A stretch of DNA of 45,265 nt, taken from NCBI GenBank assembly GCA_900541985.1, contig UQLX01000020.1:1-45265 (forward strand). The letters are read 5' to 3'. The position numbers were made by a program, and so were the translations under genes. How positions within the stretch are numbered: the first letter of the stretch is position 1; each line of letters starts with the position of its first letter. The notes beneath the pieces were generated by a model. It saw nothing but the letters and a program-made list of their open reading frames with translations. It was not told the DNA's origin and searched no databases. Positions 8,964 to 18,554 of this stretch are shown here, in pieces. The DNA is from an uncultured Blautia sp. Its GTDB lineage: Bacteria; Bacillota; Clostridia; Lachnospirales; Lachnospiraceae.

Positions 8964-9323
8964 TTAATATACTTCTGCTCCAAAAGGCATCAGCGCCAGC
9001 TTGGCAAGCTTAAACTGCTGAAGTCCGAAAGGAATCCCAATCACAGTCACACATAAAAGCAGCCCCAGTACCGCATGCTCAATGGCAAGGGGAAGACCGG
9101 AAACAACCAGCCAGATGATATTAACAAGCAGAGAAACGGCTCCGCCCCCATAGCGAACTTCCTTTCCAAAAGGAAAACAGCTTAAAGATGCAAATTTAAA
9201 GCACTGCATTCCAACAGGGATCCCTACTACGGTGATGCACCACAGGCATCCGGCCAGGCACCAGCTCAGAGCATTGATTGCTCCTCCAAAAATAAACCAC
9301 AAAAGATTACCAAGACAACCCAT
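8964..9323 (-). CDS. YccF domain-containing membrane protein
   Basis: This 119-residue protein contains two copies of the YccF (DUF307) pattern: hydrophobic helices each followed by a GIPxGxQxFKxAxL-type motif (GIPVGMQCFKFASL and GIPFGLQQFKLAKL). The internal symmetry suggests an old duplication. The family is predicted to sit in the cytoplasmic membrane; its molecular function is not established. It ends 20 bases from the convergent CapA-like gene with no obvious terminator between them. Confidence 0.85.
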   Translation of the reverse strand: MGCLGNLLWFIFGGAINALSWCLAGCLWCITVVGIPVGMQCFKFASLSCFPFGKEVRYGGGAVSLLVNIIWLVVSGLPLAIEHAVLGLLLCVTVIGIPFGLQQFKLAKLALMPFGAEVY

Positions 9324-9498
9324 ATCTTACCTCCTGAACAATCATATCTGAATTATACCATGTTTTCTCTCTTGTCCGTAGTATCTGTTTTCCTTTTTCA
9401 ATAATTTCAAAATATTTCTTCTTAACCTCTTGCATTATATTCTGTTTTTGATTAAGATAGGCAGGAATGCAATTTTACAGATATAAGGATGAATCAGT

Positions 9499-10872
9499 AT
9501 GAAAAAAAAACATCAGTTAGACCTTACCAATGGTCCCATTATGAAAACCCTGGCAGAACTTGCCTTGCCTATTATGGCTTCCTCTTTTTTGGGAACGGCT
9601 TATAATATTACGGATATGGCCTGGATCGGCATCCTGGGTTCCAAAGCAGTTGCCGGCGTTGGCATGGGCGGTATGTATGTATGGCTCTCTCAGGGGCTCT
9701 GTTCCCTGGCAAGAATGGGTGGACAGGTAAATGTTGCACAAAGCTGCGGTCGGAACGATACCCGTTCTGCAACAGATTATGCAGCTGCTTCCATACAGCT
9801 TACATGTATCTTTGCCTTTCTGTTTTCCGCAGTCTGCCTGCTTTTTACCGGTCCTCTCCTGGCCTTCTTCCATCTGGAGGATGCACAGACATTTGCATAC
9901 GCAGAAGTATATATGAAAATAACCTGCGGACTGATCATATTTTCCTATATGAATTATACACTTACCGGTCTGTATACTGCTCAGGGCGATTCAAAAACCC
10001 CCTTTGCAGCGAATCTGATCGGTCTGGTCATGAATATGATTCTGGATCCTCTTCTGATCCTTGGTGTCGGGCCTTTTCCTCGTCTGGAGGTCACCGGAGC
10101 TGCCATTGCCACTGCAGCTGCCCAGCTTGTCGTTATGCTGGTAATGATTGCTGGAATTTTCCTAAGAAAAAACAGTGAAAATATACTTCGGAAAATACAT
10201 CTTTTTTCCAGAACCTCCGGAAGTATTTATCGTTCCATCTGTCGGATCGGAGTTCCTACTGCCCTGCAGGGAACCCTGTACTGTATGATTTCCATGGTAT
10301 TGACCCGTATGGTTTCCGCTTTCGGTCCAGGTGCAGTTGCCACTCAGAGAGTCGGCGGACAGATTGAATCTATTTCCTGGAATACGTCTGATGGATTTGC
10401 TGCTGCTCTGAATTCCTTTACTGCTCAGAACTACGGAGCTGGTAAAAATGACCGCATACGCCAGGGATATCAGATTTCTCTTCGTATCATGATCACCTGG
10501 GGACTTATTGTTACTGCAGCCTTTGTTCTGTTTCCAAAACAGATTGCTTCTCTTTTTTTCCATGAAGAAGACGTTCTGAAAACAGCCGTTGGATATCTGG
10601 TGATCCTTGGCATCGGAGAAGCTTTCATGTGTGTGGAAATGTTGACCATTGGCGCCCTTTCCGGTCTTGGAAAAACGAAAATATGCAGTGTCATCAGTAT
10701 TCTGCTTACCGGAGCACGTATTCCTCTTGCTCTGCTCCTTACCAGAACAGTTCTTGGCCTTACCGGTATCTGGTGGGCTCTGACCTTAAGTTCTATGGCA
10801 AAAGGTGTGGTCTTTTATTTTGCTTTTCACAAAGTCAGTCAGGACATAGAACGTGAATCCGCTTCTGCTTAA
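9499..10872 (+). CDS. MATE family efflux transporter
   Basis: A 457-residue membrane protein with about 12 hydrophobic helices. The N-terminus (LTNGPIMKTLAELALPIMASSFLGTAYN, abbreviated here by its key residues LxxGPIxKxL and PxxxSxFxxxxYN) and the D/W pair in DMAWIG are typical of the NorM/DinF MATE group, which export cationic drugs or metabolites using Na+ or H+ gradients. The second half repeats the fold (GVPTALQGTLY). The substrate cannot be predicted. The start ATG follows AAGGATG; I saw no strong upstream promoter. A 16-bp hairpin terminator overlaps its stop region. Confidence 0.9.
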   Translation: MKKKHQLDLTNGPIMKTLAELALPIMASSFLGTAYNITDMAWIGILGSKAVAGVGMGGMYVWLSQGLCSLARMGGQVNVAQSCGRNDTRSATDYAAASIQLTCIFAFLFSAVCLLFTGPLLAFFHLEDAQTFAYAEVYMKITCGLIIFSYMNYTLTGLYTAQGDSKTPFAANLIGLVMNMILDPLLILGVGPFPRLEVTGAAIATAAAQLVVMLVMIAGIFLRKNSENILRKIHLFSRTSGSIYRSICRIGVPTALQGTLYCMISMVLTRMVSAFGPGAVATQRVGGQIESISWNTSDGFAAALNSFTAQNYGAGKNDRIRQGYQISLRIMITWGLIVTAAFVLFPKQIASLFFHEEDVLKTAVGYLVILGIGEAFMCVEMLTIGALSGLGKTKICSVISILLTGARIPLALLLTRTVLGLTGIWWALTLSSMAKGVVFYFAFHKVSQDIERESASA

Positions 10873-10924
10873 AAAAGATCCCTTTGCGGTTAATCTTAGG
10901 ATAACTGCCAAAGGGATCTTTTTT
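10871..10924. terminator. Terminator after the MATE gene
   Basis: AAAAAAGATCCCTTTG (10871-10886) pairs with CAAAGGGATCTTTTTT (10909-10924); the structure works in both directions and also serves the convergent gene at 10972. Confidence 0.85.
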
Positions 10925-10971
10925 ATTTAAGTATTTTTATGTCTTTTTCTTTCTTTTTGTGTACTGTGAAG

Positions 10972-12615
10972 CTATGCGGCTTCTTCCATCGCAGGATCTT
11001 CAGGAGGATTCAGCACAGAATCTACAGACTGGGAAATAATCTGGTCAAGAATCGTCACAAGTTCTTCCGGTACACCTGCGGCCGAAGCGTTAGAAAGCAA
11101 TGTTTCCCAGTTCATGCTTTCCAGATATGTGATCTCGGATTCTTCCTGTGTAAAATCAAGTGCTGCATCAAGCGCCGCCTGTTCTGGAAGGGATGCGCCG
11201 GTATCAGAATAACCTCCGCTTACGGACAGAGTCACAAGCGGTACCCCTGAATTTGTCACAGACAGATCAATCTGATTGATTCCTGCTTCAGGATCTGAGT
11301 TAAGGTTGATATCAAGACCAAATGCTGCCAGCGGATTGGGCTCTTCTTCTGTTCCGGTATCCAGCACTGAAACATGGATCATTCCATTATAGTATTCTGG
11401 TATTTCCGGATTGATTTCCAGATTTTCTACCTGAACAGCCAGCATCTTTACTCCGTTTACCGCCAATATATGGTCCCCGTTCAGAAGCCCGTCTGTATCC
11501 TTTCCTGTTCCGGTAAATGTCACCTTTTCTTCATCTGCACCAAATTCAATAAGAAGCGCGGAGTTTCCATCTGCAGATGGATTTTTAAAAGTAAAAATCG
11601 GAATGATTTCTGTTCCATCTGACATACCGATTTCTCTTCCTGCAATTTTTCCATCGGCATCCGTCCATATTTTTGAGGAAAGAAAAGCTGCATCAGAACC
11701 GCCCTCTTCTGCAATATCTGCCAGAAGTCCATCGGCTCCAGCCTGAAGCTGTGCATTTAAATCTTCCCCACCGATCTCTGACCACTGATCCAGAAGGCCT
11801 TTCAGTTCCTGATCCTCTTTTGCTGTTGTCAGAATATTCTTTACCATATTGAGAAAATCTGCCTCTGTGATAATCGTTTCATATGCTGTACAATCTTCAC
11901 TGATTCCTTCTACAGAAAGTGCTTCTTCTATGGCAGTTCCCTCTGGTGTCTGATCGATCAGGATATTTCCATAACGGTCCAGTAATGCAGCAAGCGTTGC
12001 TGTATCCGGAAGAACTGTAGTCATATCTCCCAAAATACGATACAATTTTCTCAGTGAAGCTGCATATTCTTCCATATATTCTGCATAATACTGTGCCTTT
12101 TCTTCTGTTTCAAATGCCTGTGCCATTTCCTCTTCCGACATTTCCAGAGATGCAAGAAGCGGAATCTTCATCCATGTCTCAGACAGCTCAGGAATCTGCA
12201 AATATTCCGTCAGATCTGCCATATCCATATACAGATTCATATTACAAAGAGGAGCATCATTCAAAAGTACGGCAGCGTTGGCTGTTTCTTTTCCTTCTGA
12301 AATAGTAGCAGTCATGTCCATCGTCAATGTATTCAGCCATGAAAAGTCCATACCGCCGGAAGCTGCGCTAAGCAAAGTCTTTCCACTGTCTTCCAATGTC
12401 AGTGTAAGGACACCCTTTGATCCTGCCATAGCTTTTTTCTGCTCGGGAACCATAGTGTCCCAGTATTTTGAAAATTCTTCCACAAATCTGGATAGCGCAG
12501 CTTTTTCTGCTTCCTGATACGTTGCAGCAAAAACAGAACTGGTTCCAGACAAAAGCATAACAGAAGCTGTTGCCGCTGCGGTTAATTTTTTCAGTCTTTT
12601 GCTTGTTCGATTCAT
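10972..12615 (-). CDS. Large secreted protein of unknown function
   Basis: The 547-residue protein has a clear signal peptide: RTSKRLKKL, a hydrophobic core, then AVFA-like cleavage after SSVFA near residue 31. There is no lipobox cysteine, so it is probably released or wall-associated. The mature part is acidic (pI-lowering runs of Glu and Asp, ending EEPNPLAAFG and PPEDPAMEEAA), almost free of cysteine (one each at CNMN and DCTA) and has no motif I recognise. Alternating amphipathic strands in the second half suggest a beta-rich domain of the kind seen in clostridial surface proteins. A GAGGAGG site and a promoter at 12676-12704 precede it. Function: not assigned. Confidence 0.8.
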   Translation of the reverse strand: MNRTSKRLKKLTAAATASVMLLSGTSSVFAATYQEAEKAALSRFVEEFSKYWDTMVPEQKKAMAGSKGVLTLTLEDSGKTLLSAASGGMDFSWLNTLTMDMTATISEGKETANAAVLLNDAPLCNMNLYMDMADLTEYLQIPELSETWMKIPLLASLEMSEEEMAQAFETEEKAQYYAEYMEEYAASLRKLYRILGDMTTVLPDTATLAALLDRYGNILIDQTPEGTAIEEALSVEGISEDCTAYETIITEADFLNMVKNILTTAKEDQELKGLLDQWSEIGGEDLNAQLQAGADGLLADIAEEGGSDAAFLSSKIWTDADGKIAGREIGMSDGTEIIPIFTFKNPSADGNSALLIEFGADEEKVTFTGTGKDTDGLLNGDHILAVNGVKMLAVQVENLEINPEIPEYYNGMIHVSVLDTGTEEEPNPLAAFGLDINLNSDPEAGINQIDLSVTNSGVPLVTLSVSGGYSDTGASLPEQAALDAALDFTQEESEITYLESMNWETLLSNASAAGVPEELVTILDQIISQSVDSVLNPPEDPAMEEAA

Positions 12616-12675
12616 AGAAATCCTCCTCTCGAAAGTATGGATCCTTCCCGGATCGCATCTATTAAATATGTAGAT

Positions 12676-12704
12676 ATTTTATCATAGTTTTAGTTATCCG
12701 GCAA
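12676..12704 (-). promoter_or_regulatory. Promoter of the secreted protein gene
   Basis: On the minus strand TTGCCG (12699-12704), 17 nt, TAAAAT (12676-12681). Confidence 0.6.
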
Positions 12705-12785
12705 TAAATTCTCATATTTTATCAAAATATTCCAAAATCATTTGCGTATTTTTGTGCTTTTTTCATATATCTGTCTGTTTTTCTT

Positions 12786-13196
12786 TTATAACTGTACATA
12801 TTTCTCTAAAGTTATTTTTTTATGAGAATTTCCTGAAAACTCTTTTTCCACAGTATACTGCCAGCCAGACAGATCCAATTCCAATTTTTTATCTGATGGA
12901 TAGAGTCTGTTCCATCGAAATATCAGTATTTCTTCTATATTTTTTGATATTTCTTCCTAATCATCTGTTTCTACAAGAGCATATTCTCCCGTTCCTGCCT
13001 TTTGCAGAAAATCCTTCCGGCATCTGATTTCCACCCCTTCCATCTTCCCATAAGCGGAAAAGGAATATTCATTCATCCAAAGTACTTTTCCCTGGCATAG
13101 CATTTGGATTTCTTCAAACACTGCCTGATCTCTGCTCTGACGTCTCTTATTAAATAACATACCGTTTTTATCGTCCAAAAAAACCATCACCCTCAT
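12786..13196 (-). pseudogene. RNase Z-labelled small conserved protein, interrupted by one amber codon
   Basis: The reading frame starts at 13196 with a good AAAGGAG site, and runs MRVMVFLDDKNGMLFNKRRQ and on for 79 residues to a TAG at 12957-12959. Directly after the TAG the same frame stays open for 56 more codons (including EEILIFRWNRLYPSD and GNSHKKITLEKYV) to TAA at 12786. The N-terminal CVDDxxGMxFNxRRQSxD pattern belongs to a 140-150 residue family common in Clostridia that databases often label ribonuclease Z, though it lacks the metallo-beta-lactamase fold. The combined 136 residues match that length. Either a recent nonsense mutation or a sequencing error; its neighbours on the right are also broken. 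Confidence 0.75.
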
Positions 13197-13337
13197 AAAG
13201 CTTCTCCTTTGTGTATCTATATTTCATCTCATTTTACCACAGATCTTTCCTGTATTTCCATCGGATACTGACACGTTTATATGTCACTGATATAGTTATC
13301 TAAAAGCAAAATATTTATGCTTTCAGGAGGCTTTCAT

Positions 13338-14709
13338 ATGAACGAAAAGGAAATCAAATATATGGTAGATCAGCAGAGAAGTTTTTTCGACACAGGCGCC
13401 ACCCTGCCTGTCTCAGCCCGTCTCAATGCTTTAAAAAAAATAAGAGCATCTATCAAAAAACATGAAGCAGACATCCACCGAGCACTGCAGGAAGATTTAG
13501 GAAAAAGCGATTTCGAAAGCTATATGTGTGAAACTGGTCTTACATTAAGCGAAATTTCTTACATGATTCATCATCTTTCTGCATATGCCAAAGAAAAACG
13601 AGTCCATACACCACTGGCTCAATTTCCTTCCAGAAGCTTCCAAAAGCCCTCTCCTTATGGAGTTGTACTTGTCATGAGTCCCTGGAACTATCCTTTTTAT
13701 ATTGAGCATGGAACCTCTGATCGATGCTCTGGCTGCTGGAAACACAGTCATTCTGAAACCCAGCGCCTACTCTCCTCACACATCCCGTATGGTTCAGCAT
13801 ATCGTCCAGGAATGTTTTGACAGTTCCTATGCCGCAGTGATCACTGGAGGACATGAAGAAAATACAGCCCTCCTATATCAGCATTCTGATAAATTTTTTT
13901 ACCGGCAGTCAGCGTGCGGGGAAAGTAGTGTTAAAAAAAGCGGCAGAGTACCTGACTCCTGTCACCCTGGAGCTTGGCGGTAAAAGCCCTTGTATTGTTG
14001 ACCGTTCAGCAGACCTTAAACTGGCAGCCCGCCGGATTGTATTTTGAAAATATCTGAACTGTGGTCAGACCTGTGTAGCTCCCGATTATATTTACTGTCA
14101 CAAAGATGTAAAGGATGCCTTGCTCTTACAGATTGAAAAACAAATAAAAAACAGTTTTCTGATCATCCGCTAAACAATAAACATTATGGAAAGATCATTA
14201 ATCAGAAACATTTTGAAAGAATCCTGAATCTTACAGACCCGTCAAAAGTGATCTTCGGAGGAGAATATGACCGTGCATCACTTCAGATTGCTCCTACGGT
14301 AATGGAAAATGTAACGTTCGAAGATCCTGTCATGCAGGAGAAGATTTTTGGCCCGGTTCTTCCTGTTTTGACCTTCGATCCTCTGGAACAGGTAATTAGA
14401 AAAGTCAATTCTCTCCCACATCCGCTGGCACTCTATATTTTTACTTCTGACAAAAAAACGGCGGCTTCCGTCCTTTCACACACCAGATTCGGCGGGGGAT
14501 GTATCAATGATGTAATCATCCATCTTGCTACCAGCGAAATGGGGTTCGGGGGATTCGGCGAAAGCGGCATGGGCAGCTATCACGGAAAAGCCGGTTTTGA
14601 TGCCTTTACTCATTACAAAAGTATTGTCTATAAAAAAACATGGCTGGATCTTCCTATGCGTTATCAGCCTTATCAAAATCTTTACAAAAAATGCTGCGAA
14701 TGTTTCTGA
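13338..14709 (+). pseudogene. Broken NAD(P)-dependent aldehyde dehydrogenase
   Basis: The pieces together cover a full class 3-type aldehyde dehydrogenase of about 455 residues. Frame one starts at the ATG at 13338 (AGGAGG upstream) and holds the part up to SPWNYPFY. A one-base insertion near 13701 moves the rest (SMEPLIDALAAGNTVILKPS) to another frame; a T7 run near 13894-13900 shifts it again to FTGSQRAGKVVLKKAAEYL and LELGGKSP; a TGA at 14045-14047 replaces a Gly codon just before KYLNCGQTC, which holds the catalytic Cys; a last slip near 14150 restores the frame for SDHPLNNKHYGK through the C-terminus at 14709. Four independent lesions make a sequencing artefact for all of them unlikely. 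Confidence 0.9.
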
Positions 14710-14717
14710 AATAAAAT

Positions 14718-14763
14718 ATCGTGCCCGGTATCTGCTTCAACAGTATACCGGACACGATTTTCT
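14718..14763. terminator. Bidirectional terminator between the ALDH relic and folC
   Basis: ATCGTGCCCGGTAT (14718-14731) pairs with ATACCGGACACGAT (14745-14758), one mismatch, followed by T-rich sequence on both strands. Confidence 0.85.
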
Positions 14764-14766
14764 ATT

Positions 14767-16068
14767 CTAATCATTTACTTCCATTTTATAACGATTGACT
14801 GCCATTTCTGCTTCCCCCAGGAAGGATAACGATCCAAAGATCACGACCACGGAATCGCTGTCTATCCTCTCCATCACCTGATTCACTGCCATGCGAAGAC
14901 TTTCCGCTGCTTCCACAGACGGATTTACCTCTGCTACGGCTTCTTTCAGTTCTGCCGCCGGAAGCGCCCTGGGATTCCCAGGAGTCTGTACCGTAATGAT
15001 ATGTTCGGCCATGGGAGCTGTCAGACGAATCACCTGCGCATAGTCTTTATCACGGAACATACCAAAAATATAGTAGAACTTTTTACCAGCATAATAAAGC
15101 TTCAACGAACGCACCAGTTCCTCTGCCGCTGCCGGATTATGTGCTCCATCCATCAGGATCACCGGATCTTTGGAAATCAGGGTAAAACGGCCTTTCCAAA
15201 TCGCTTTTTTCATGCCCTGATAAACGGCTCTGTCTTTAAGATCATAACCCAGTTTTCGCAAGGCATTTATCGCCTCCAATGCAAGAGCTGCATTCTTGAT
15301 CTGATAGCTTCCCATCAGAGAAATTTTGATATTTTCCCAGTTTTTATAAGAAAAGCTCTGGCCTTCATATCCATATGAAATATCTTTTATCTGCTCCGGA
15401 TCTACCGTCTGGAACGTGCAGTCCCTTTCCCTGCAGACATTGCAGATAACATCCATAGCTTCTGGCTGCTGCATAGCAGATACAACGGAAGTATCAGGCT
15501 TGATGATCCCTGCCTTCTGATACGCGATCTTTCCAAGCGTATCTCCCAGAAATTCCATATGATCCATACTGATAGATGCAATAATCTCCATTACAGGAGT
15601 TGTGATCACATTTGTGGCATCCAGAGCACCGCCAAGACCGGTTTCCAAAATCACAATGTCGCATTTCTGCTCAACAAAATAAAGAAACGCAAGGGCTGTT
15701 TCTATCTCAAAAATAGTAGGATCCCCTGCAGCACAATTTTGCATTTCTTCTGCTGCCGCTTTGACTTTTTCTGTCAGGCGAGACAGATCTTCACGTCCGA
15801 TAAATTTTTCATTAACCTGAATTTTTTCCCTATAGGAAAATAAAGTGGGAGAAATATACCTTCCAGTCCGATATCCTGCTTCCTTAAAAACAGTAGAAAG
15901 ATATGCCAGCACAGATCCTTTCCCGTTCGTACCAGAAATATGTACAAATTTCAAGCTGTCCTGCGGATTTCCCAGTCTCTTTAGCAATTCTCTCATATTG
16001 TCCAGACCAAGAACGCTTCCTCCTTTGGAGACCTGGTCCAGATATTCTCTTGCTTCTTCGTAATTCAT
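14767..16068 (-). CDS. folC: Folylpolyglutamate synthase / dihydrofolate synthase
   Basis: FolC adds glutamate to folates (and often to dihydropteroate) using ATP. The Mur-ligase type fold is evident: the P-loop SGTNGKGS, then YISPTLFSYREKI, ETGLGGALDATN, SMDHMEFLGDTLGKIAYQKAGI and DGAHNPAA. The start at 16068 (MNYEEAREYL) follows AGGAG and yields 433 residues, the usual size; the open frame extends to 16155 but the extra 29 residues have no ribosome site and no conservation. It is intact while its neighbours on both sides are decayed, in keeping with an essential function. Confidence 0.92.
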   Translation of the reverse strand: MNYEEAREYLDQVSKGGSVLGLDNMRELLKRLGNPQDSLKFVHISGTNGKGSVLAYLSTVFKEAGYRTGRYISPTLFSYREKIQVNEKFIGREDLSRLTEKVKAAAEEMQNCAAGDPTIFEIETALAFLYFVEQKCDIVILETGLGGALDATNVITTPVMEIIASISMDHMEFLGDTLGKIAYQKAGIIKPDTSVVSAMQQPEAMDVICNVCRERDCTFQTVDPEQIKDISYGYEGQSFSYKNWENIKISLMGSYQIKNAALALEAINALRKLGYDLKDRAVYQGMKKAIWKGRFTLISKDPVILMDGAHNPAAAEELVRSLKLYYAGKKFYYIFGMFRDKDYAQVIRLTAPMAEHIITVQTPGNPRALPAAELKEAVAEVNPSVEAAESLRMAVNQVMERIDSDSVVVIFGSLSFLGEAEMAVNRYKMEVND

Positions 16069-16136
16069 GCCTGCTCCTATCTGAGCCGATACGGCTCCAT
16101 TAAAATCAGGTTTATTATAATCCATTCTTTTTATTG

Positions 16137-18323
16137 TTACAATATTTGCAGGCATATTTTTTCATTTTTCACAATGATTTTACCTGGCAATCGATATCGC
16201 CGGAACTGTATATATCTTTGCTTTTTATAAAACAATCCCATATAATCTGAAATTATAAAGGATTCTACCCATTTCTCAAATTCACAAACCGGAAGCGGTC
16301 TGGAGAAAAAATACCCCTGCACGGTACTGCATTTGATTGTGTCCAGGCAACAAATCTGGTTCTTTGTTTCAATTCCCTCCGCCACAATCGTGATGCCCAG
16401 CCCTTCCGACATCTGTACAATGCTGGTTATCACATTTCTGGCTTTTCGGTTATCCAGATCAGAAAAGAATGAACGATCCAGTTTCAAAACATCTATATCA
16501 AGTTCCCTTAAAAGCGTAGGAGAAGAATAACCAACACCAAAGTCATCCAGAGAACACCGGAAGCCGTATTGATGTATCATGTGAAGACCCTCTTTTACCT
16601 TTCTGATCTGAGAAACATCCAGAAAAATATTTTCTGTAATTTCAAATTCGATCAATCTTCGATCGATTTGATATTTTTCAGCGATCCTTATAAAATCAGA
16701 CAGAAAATTATCATGAACGAAATGACATCTTGAGAGATTTACAGAAATGGGAAAAAGATCTCTTCCCTCTGCTTTCCAAAAGAGGAATAAATTCTGCCGG
16801 AGATACCATGCCTCTTTTCGGAAGGTTCCACCTCACAAGAGCCTCTGCTCCTGCCACTTTTTCTTTTCTGAAATCAACCTTAGGCTGAAAATATACGCAA
16901 AAATCACCATTTAAAAGTGATTCGTCAAATCCTCGTTCCATCTCTCTTTCTCTTTGGATCTTTTCTGCCAGATTATTATCAAAGAAAATCAGTGTTCCGG
17001 CCTCCTGACGTGACAGATTTTTCACCACTGCCCTGGCCTGATCTTGAAGGACAACGAGATCTGTTTCATTATTCTCAATGGCACAGGCTCCCATCCAGAA
17101 AGAAATACTGCATTCCGTAAGATCTGTATTCTTAAAAGAATTTATCTCTTCTACAATCCTGTCCATTCTCCGACTGATGATATCTGGATTTTTCTCTCAA
17201 TACGTGCGGCAAATTCATCTTTCTCCGGATAGAGGCAGGAATTGATCACCGCATAAAAATATTCCAGCATACGATCGCCGTTTTTTGCTCCCAGAGAATC
17301 ATTGATCATTTTAAAATCCATACAGTCCATCAAAACAAGCGTATACGCTTCTGCTTTTTTTCTTCTGCACAATTCCTAGTATCCCATCTGAAATTCGATA
17401 CGGTTGATTCCTCCTGTCACATCATCACAAAGTGCGATCTTCTCAATCTTTCTGCTGTTTTCCGAGTAACCCTTAAACAGCAGCGTAAAAAGCGCTCCAA
17501 AAACTATCAGAGCAACAACAAGACATCCAAGCATCTTACCCACATAACTGTCTGAAAATCCGGTAAATTAATCTGCCGGTATCAACGTAACTGCAGTCCA
17601 TTCATCAATCTCTGTAACTGCATAGGCCAGATAATAATCCTGATGATCTCCTGTCAGAAAACGAAAGACCCCATTTTTCCCTTCTGCAATGTTATCCCGC
17701 ATCTTCAGGATATCACTGCGGGTATCTTCATCATTTCCCAATAATACAGCCAGATTCAGGTTCCGGCTTTTTTCATCAAAAGTCAATAAAATCTCACCAT
17801 GATTATTGATGATATAGCTGGTGCTGTTTTCTTCCTGGTATCCTACCCAGAGTGTCCCCACTTTTTCTCCGTCTGTATAAATATTCTGTACATAAAGGAT
17901 CGTTCCATTTTTTATACCTACTGCACAAAAGCCTTTCTCAAGGACTTCCCGAAACACTTCTGTATTTTTCAGAGCTATTACTTCCTGTTTTTTATTCATA
18001 ATAGTACCGGAAGTAATAATTTGCTCGGTTTCTGCATTTTTATATACCGCAAAGTCAAACCCAAATATTTCCCGCTTATGATCCAAAAATTTAAGGATGG
18101 TATCCTCGTCTTTTTTCAGTTCATTTTCTTCTGAAAGGCAGTGTACGGTTTTCATCCCGCCATCAACCTCCATATCAATCTGGTCCGCAATCTGTTCTGT
18201 ATACTCTTTTACATACATCTCTGTTGATCTTGCATCCTGCATTTTCATATCAATGGTACAGTAGACAGAATAAACGATCACAGCCAGAGCCATAAGGCTC
18301 AGCAGGATAATGTGACGCTTCAT
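16137..18323 (-). pseudogene. Broken membrane sensor with GGDEF and EAL domains
   Basis: Fragments in order describe a membrane-bound cyclic-di-GMP protein. Residues 1-251 from 18323 hold a first transmembrane helix and an extracytoplasmic Cache-like sensor, ending at TAA (17568). Translation in the same frame continues with a second helix (LGCLVVALIVFGALFTLLF) and the GGDEF start CDDVTGGINRIEF, is cut again by TAG near 17377, then runs to EKDEFAARIE, where GGDEF itself is degenerate. A slip in an A5 run near 17190 leads to the frame starting MDRIVEEIN, which carries the EAL start (VYFQPKVDF, GAEALVRW). A deletion of roughly 25 codons and a slip near 16780 follow, and the last piece has EITENIF, DDFGVGYSS, KLDRSF and EGIETK. 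At least four lesions; not functional as one protein. Confidence 0.88.
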
Positions 18324-18500
18324 CTTTCTTTTTACATAATCAATTCCATTTAAATATTTTTTCTTTCCTTTTTATAAGAATCTATCTTTCCCATATATTT
18401 TTTTCACTCTCAATCAGAAACCCTTTTTTCTTATGTCAGCCACTTTTCACATAATAATCATTTTAATATATAGAAAGAATTGTGCCTACCTTAATTTATA

Positions 18501-18534
18501 AAAAGGCGCAGTCTCTCACATAGAAACTGCACCT
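18501..18534 (-). terminator. Terminator of the CoADR-fusion unit
   Basis: AAGGCGCAGT and ACTGCACCTT pair over 10 bp with one mismatch; on the minus strand the stem is followed by TTTTTAT. The 18324-18500 stretch upstream of it holds no gene I can support. Confidence 0.65.
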
Positions 18535-18554
18535 TCTATATTCTTTATTTTGGA

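Noticed and set aside
12957..12959. Pyrrolysine or programmed readthrough at the amber codon
   Set aside because: No pyl genes in the window and the family is not known to use it; kept as a pseudogene with a note.
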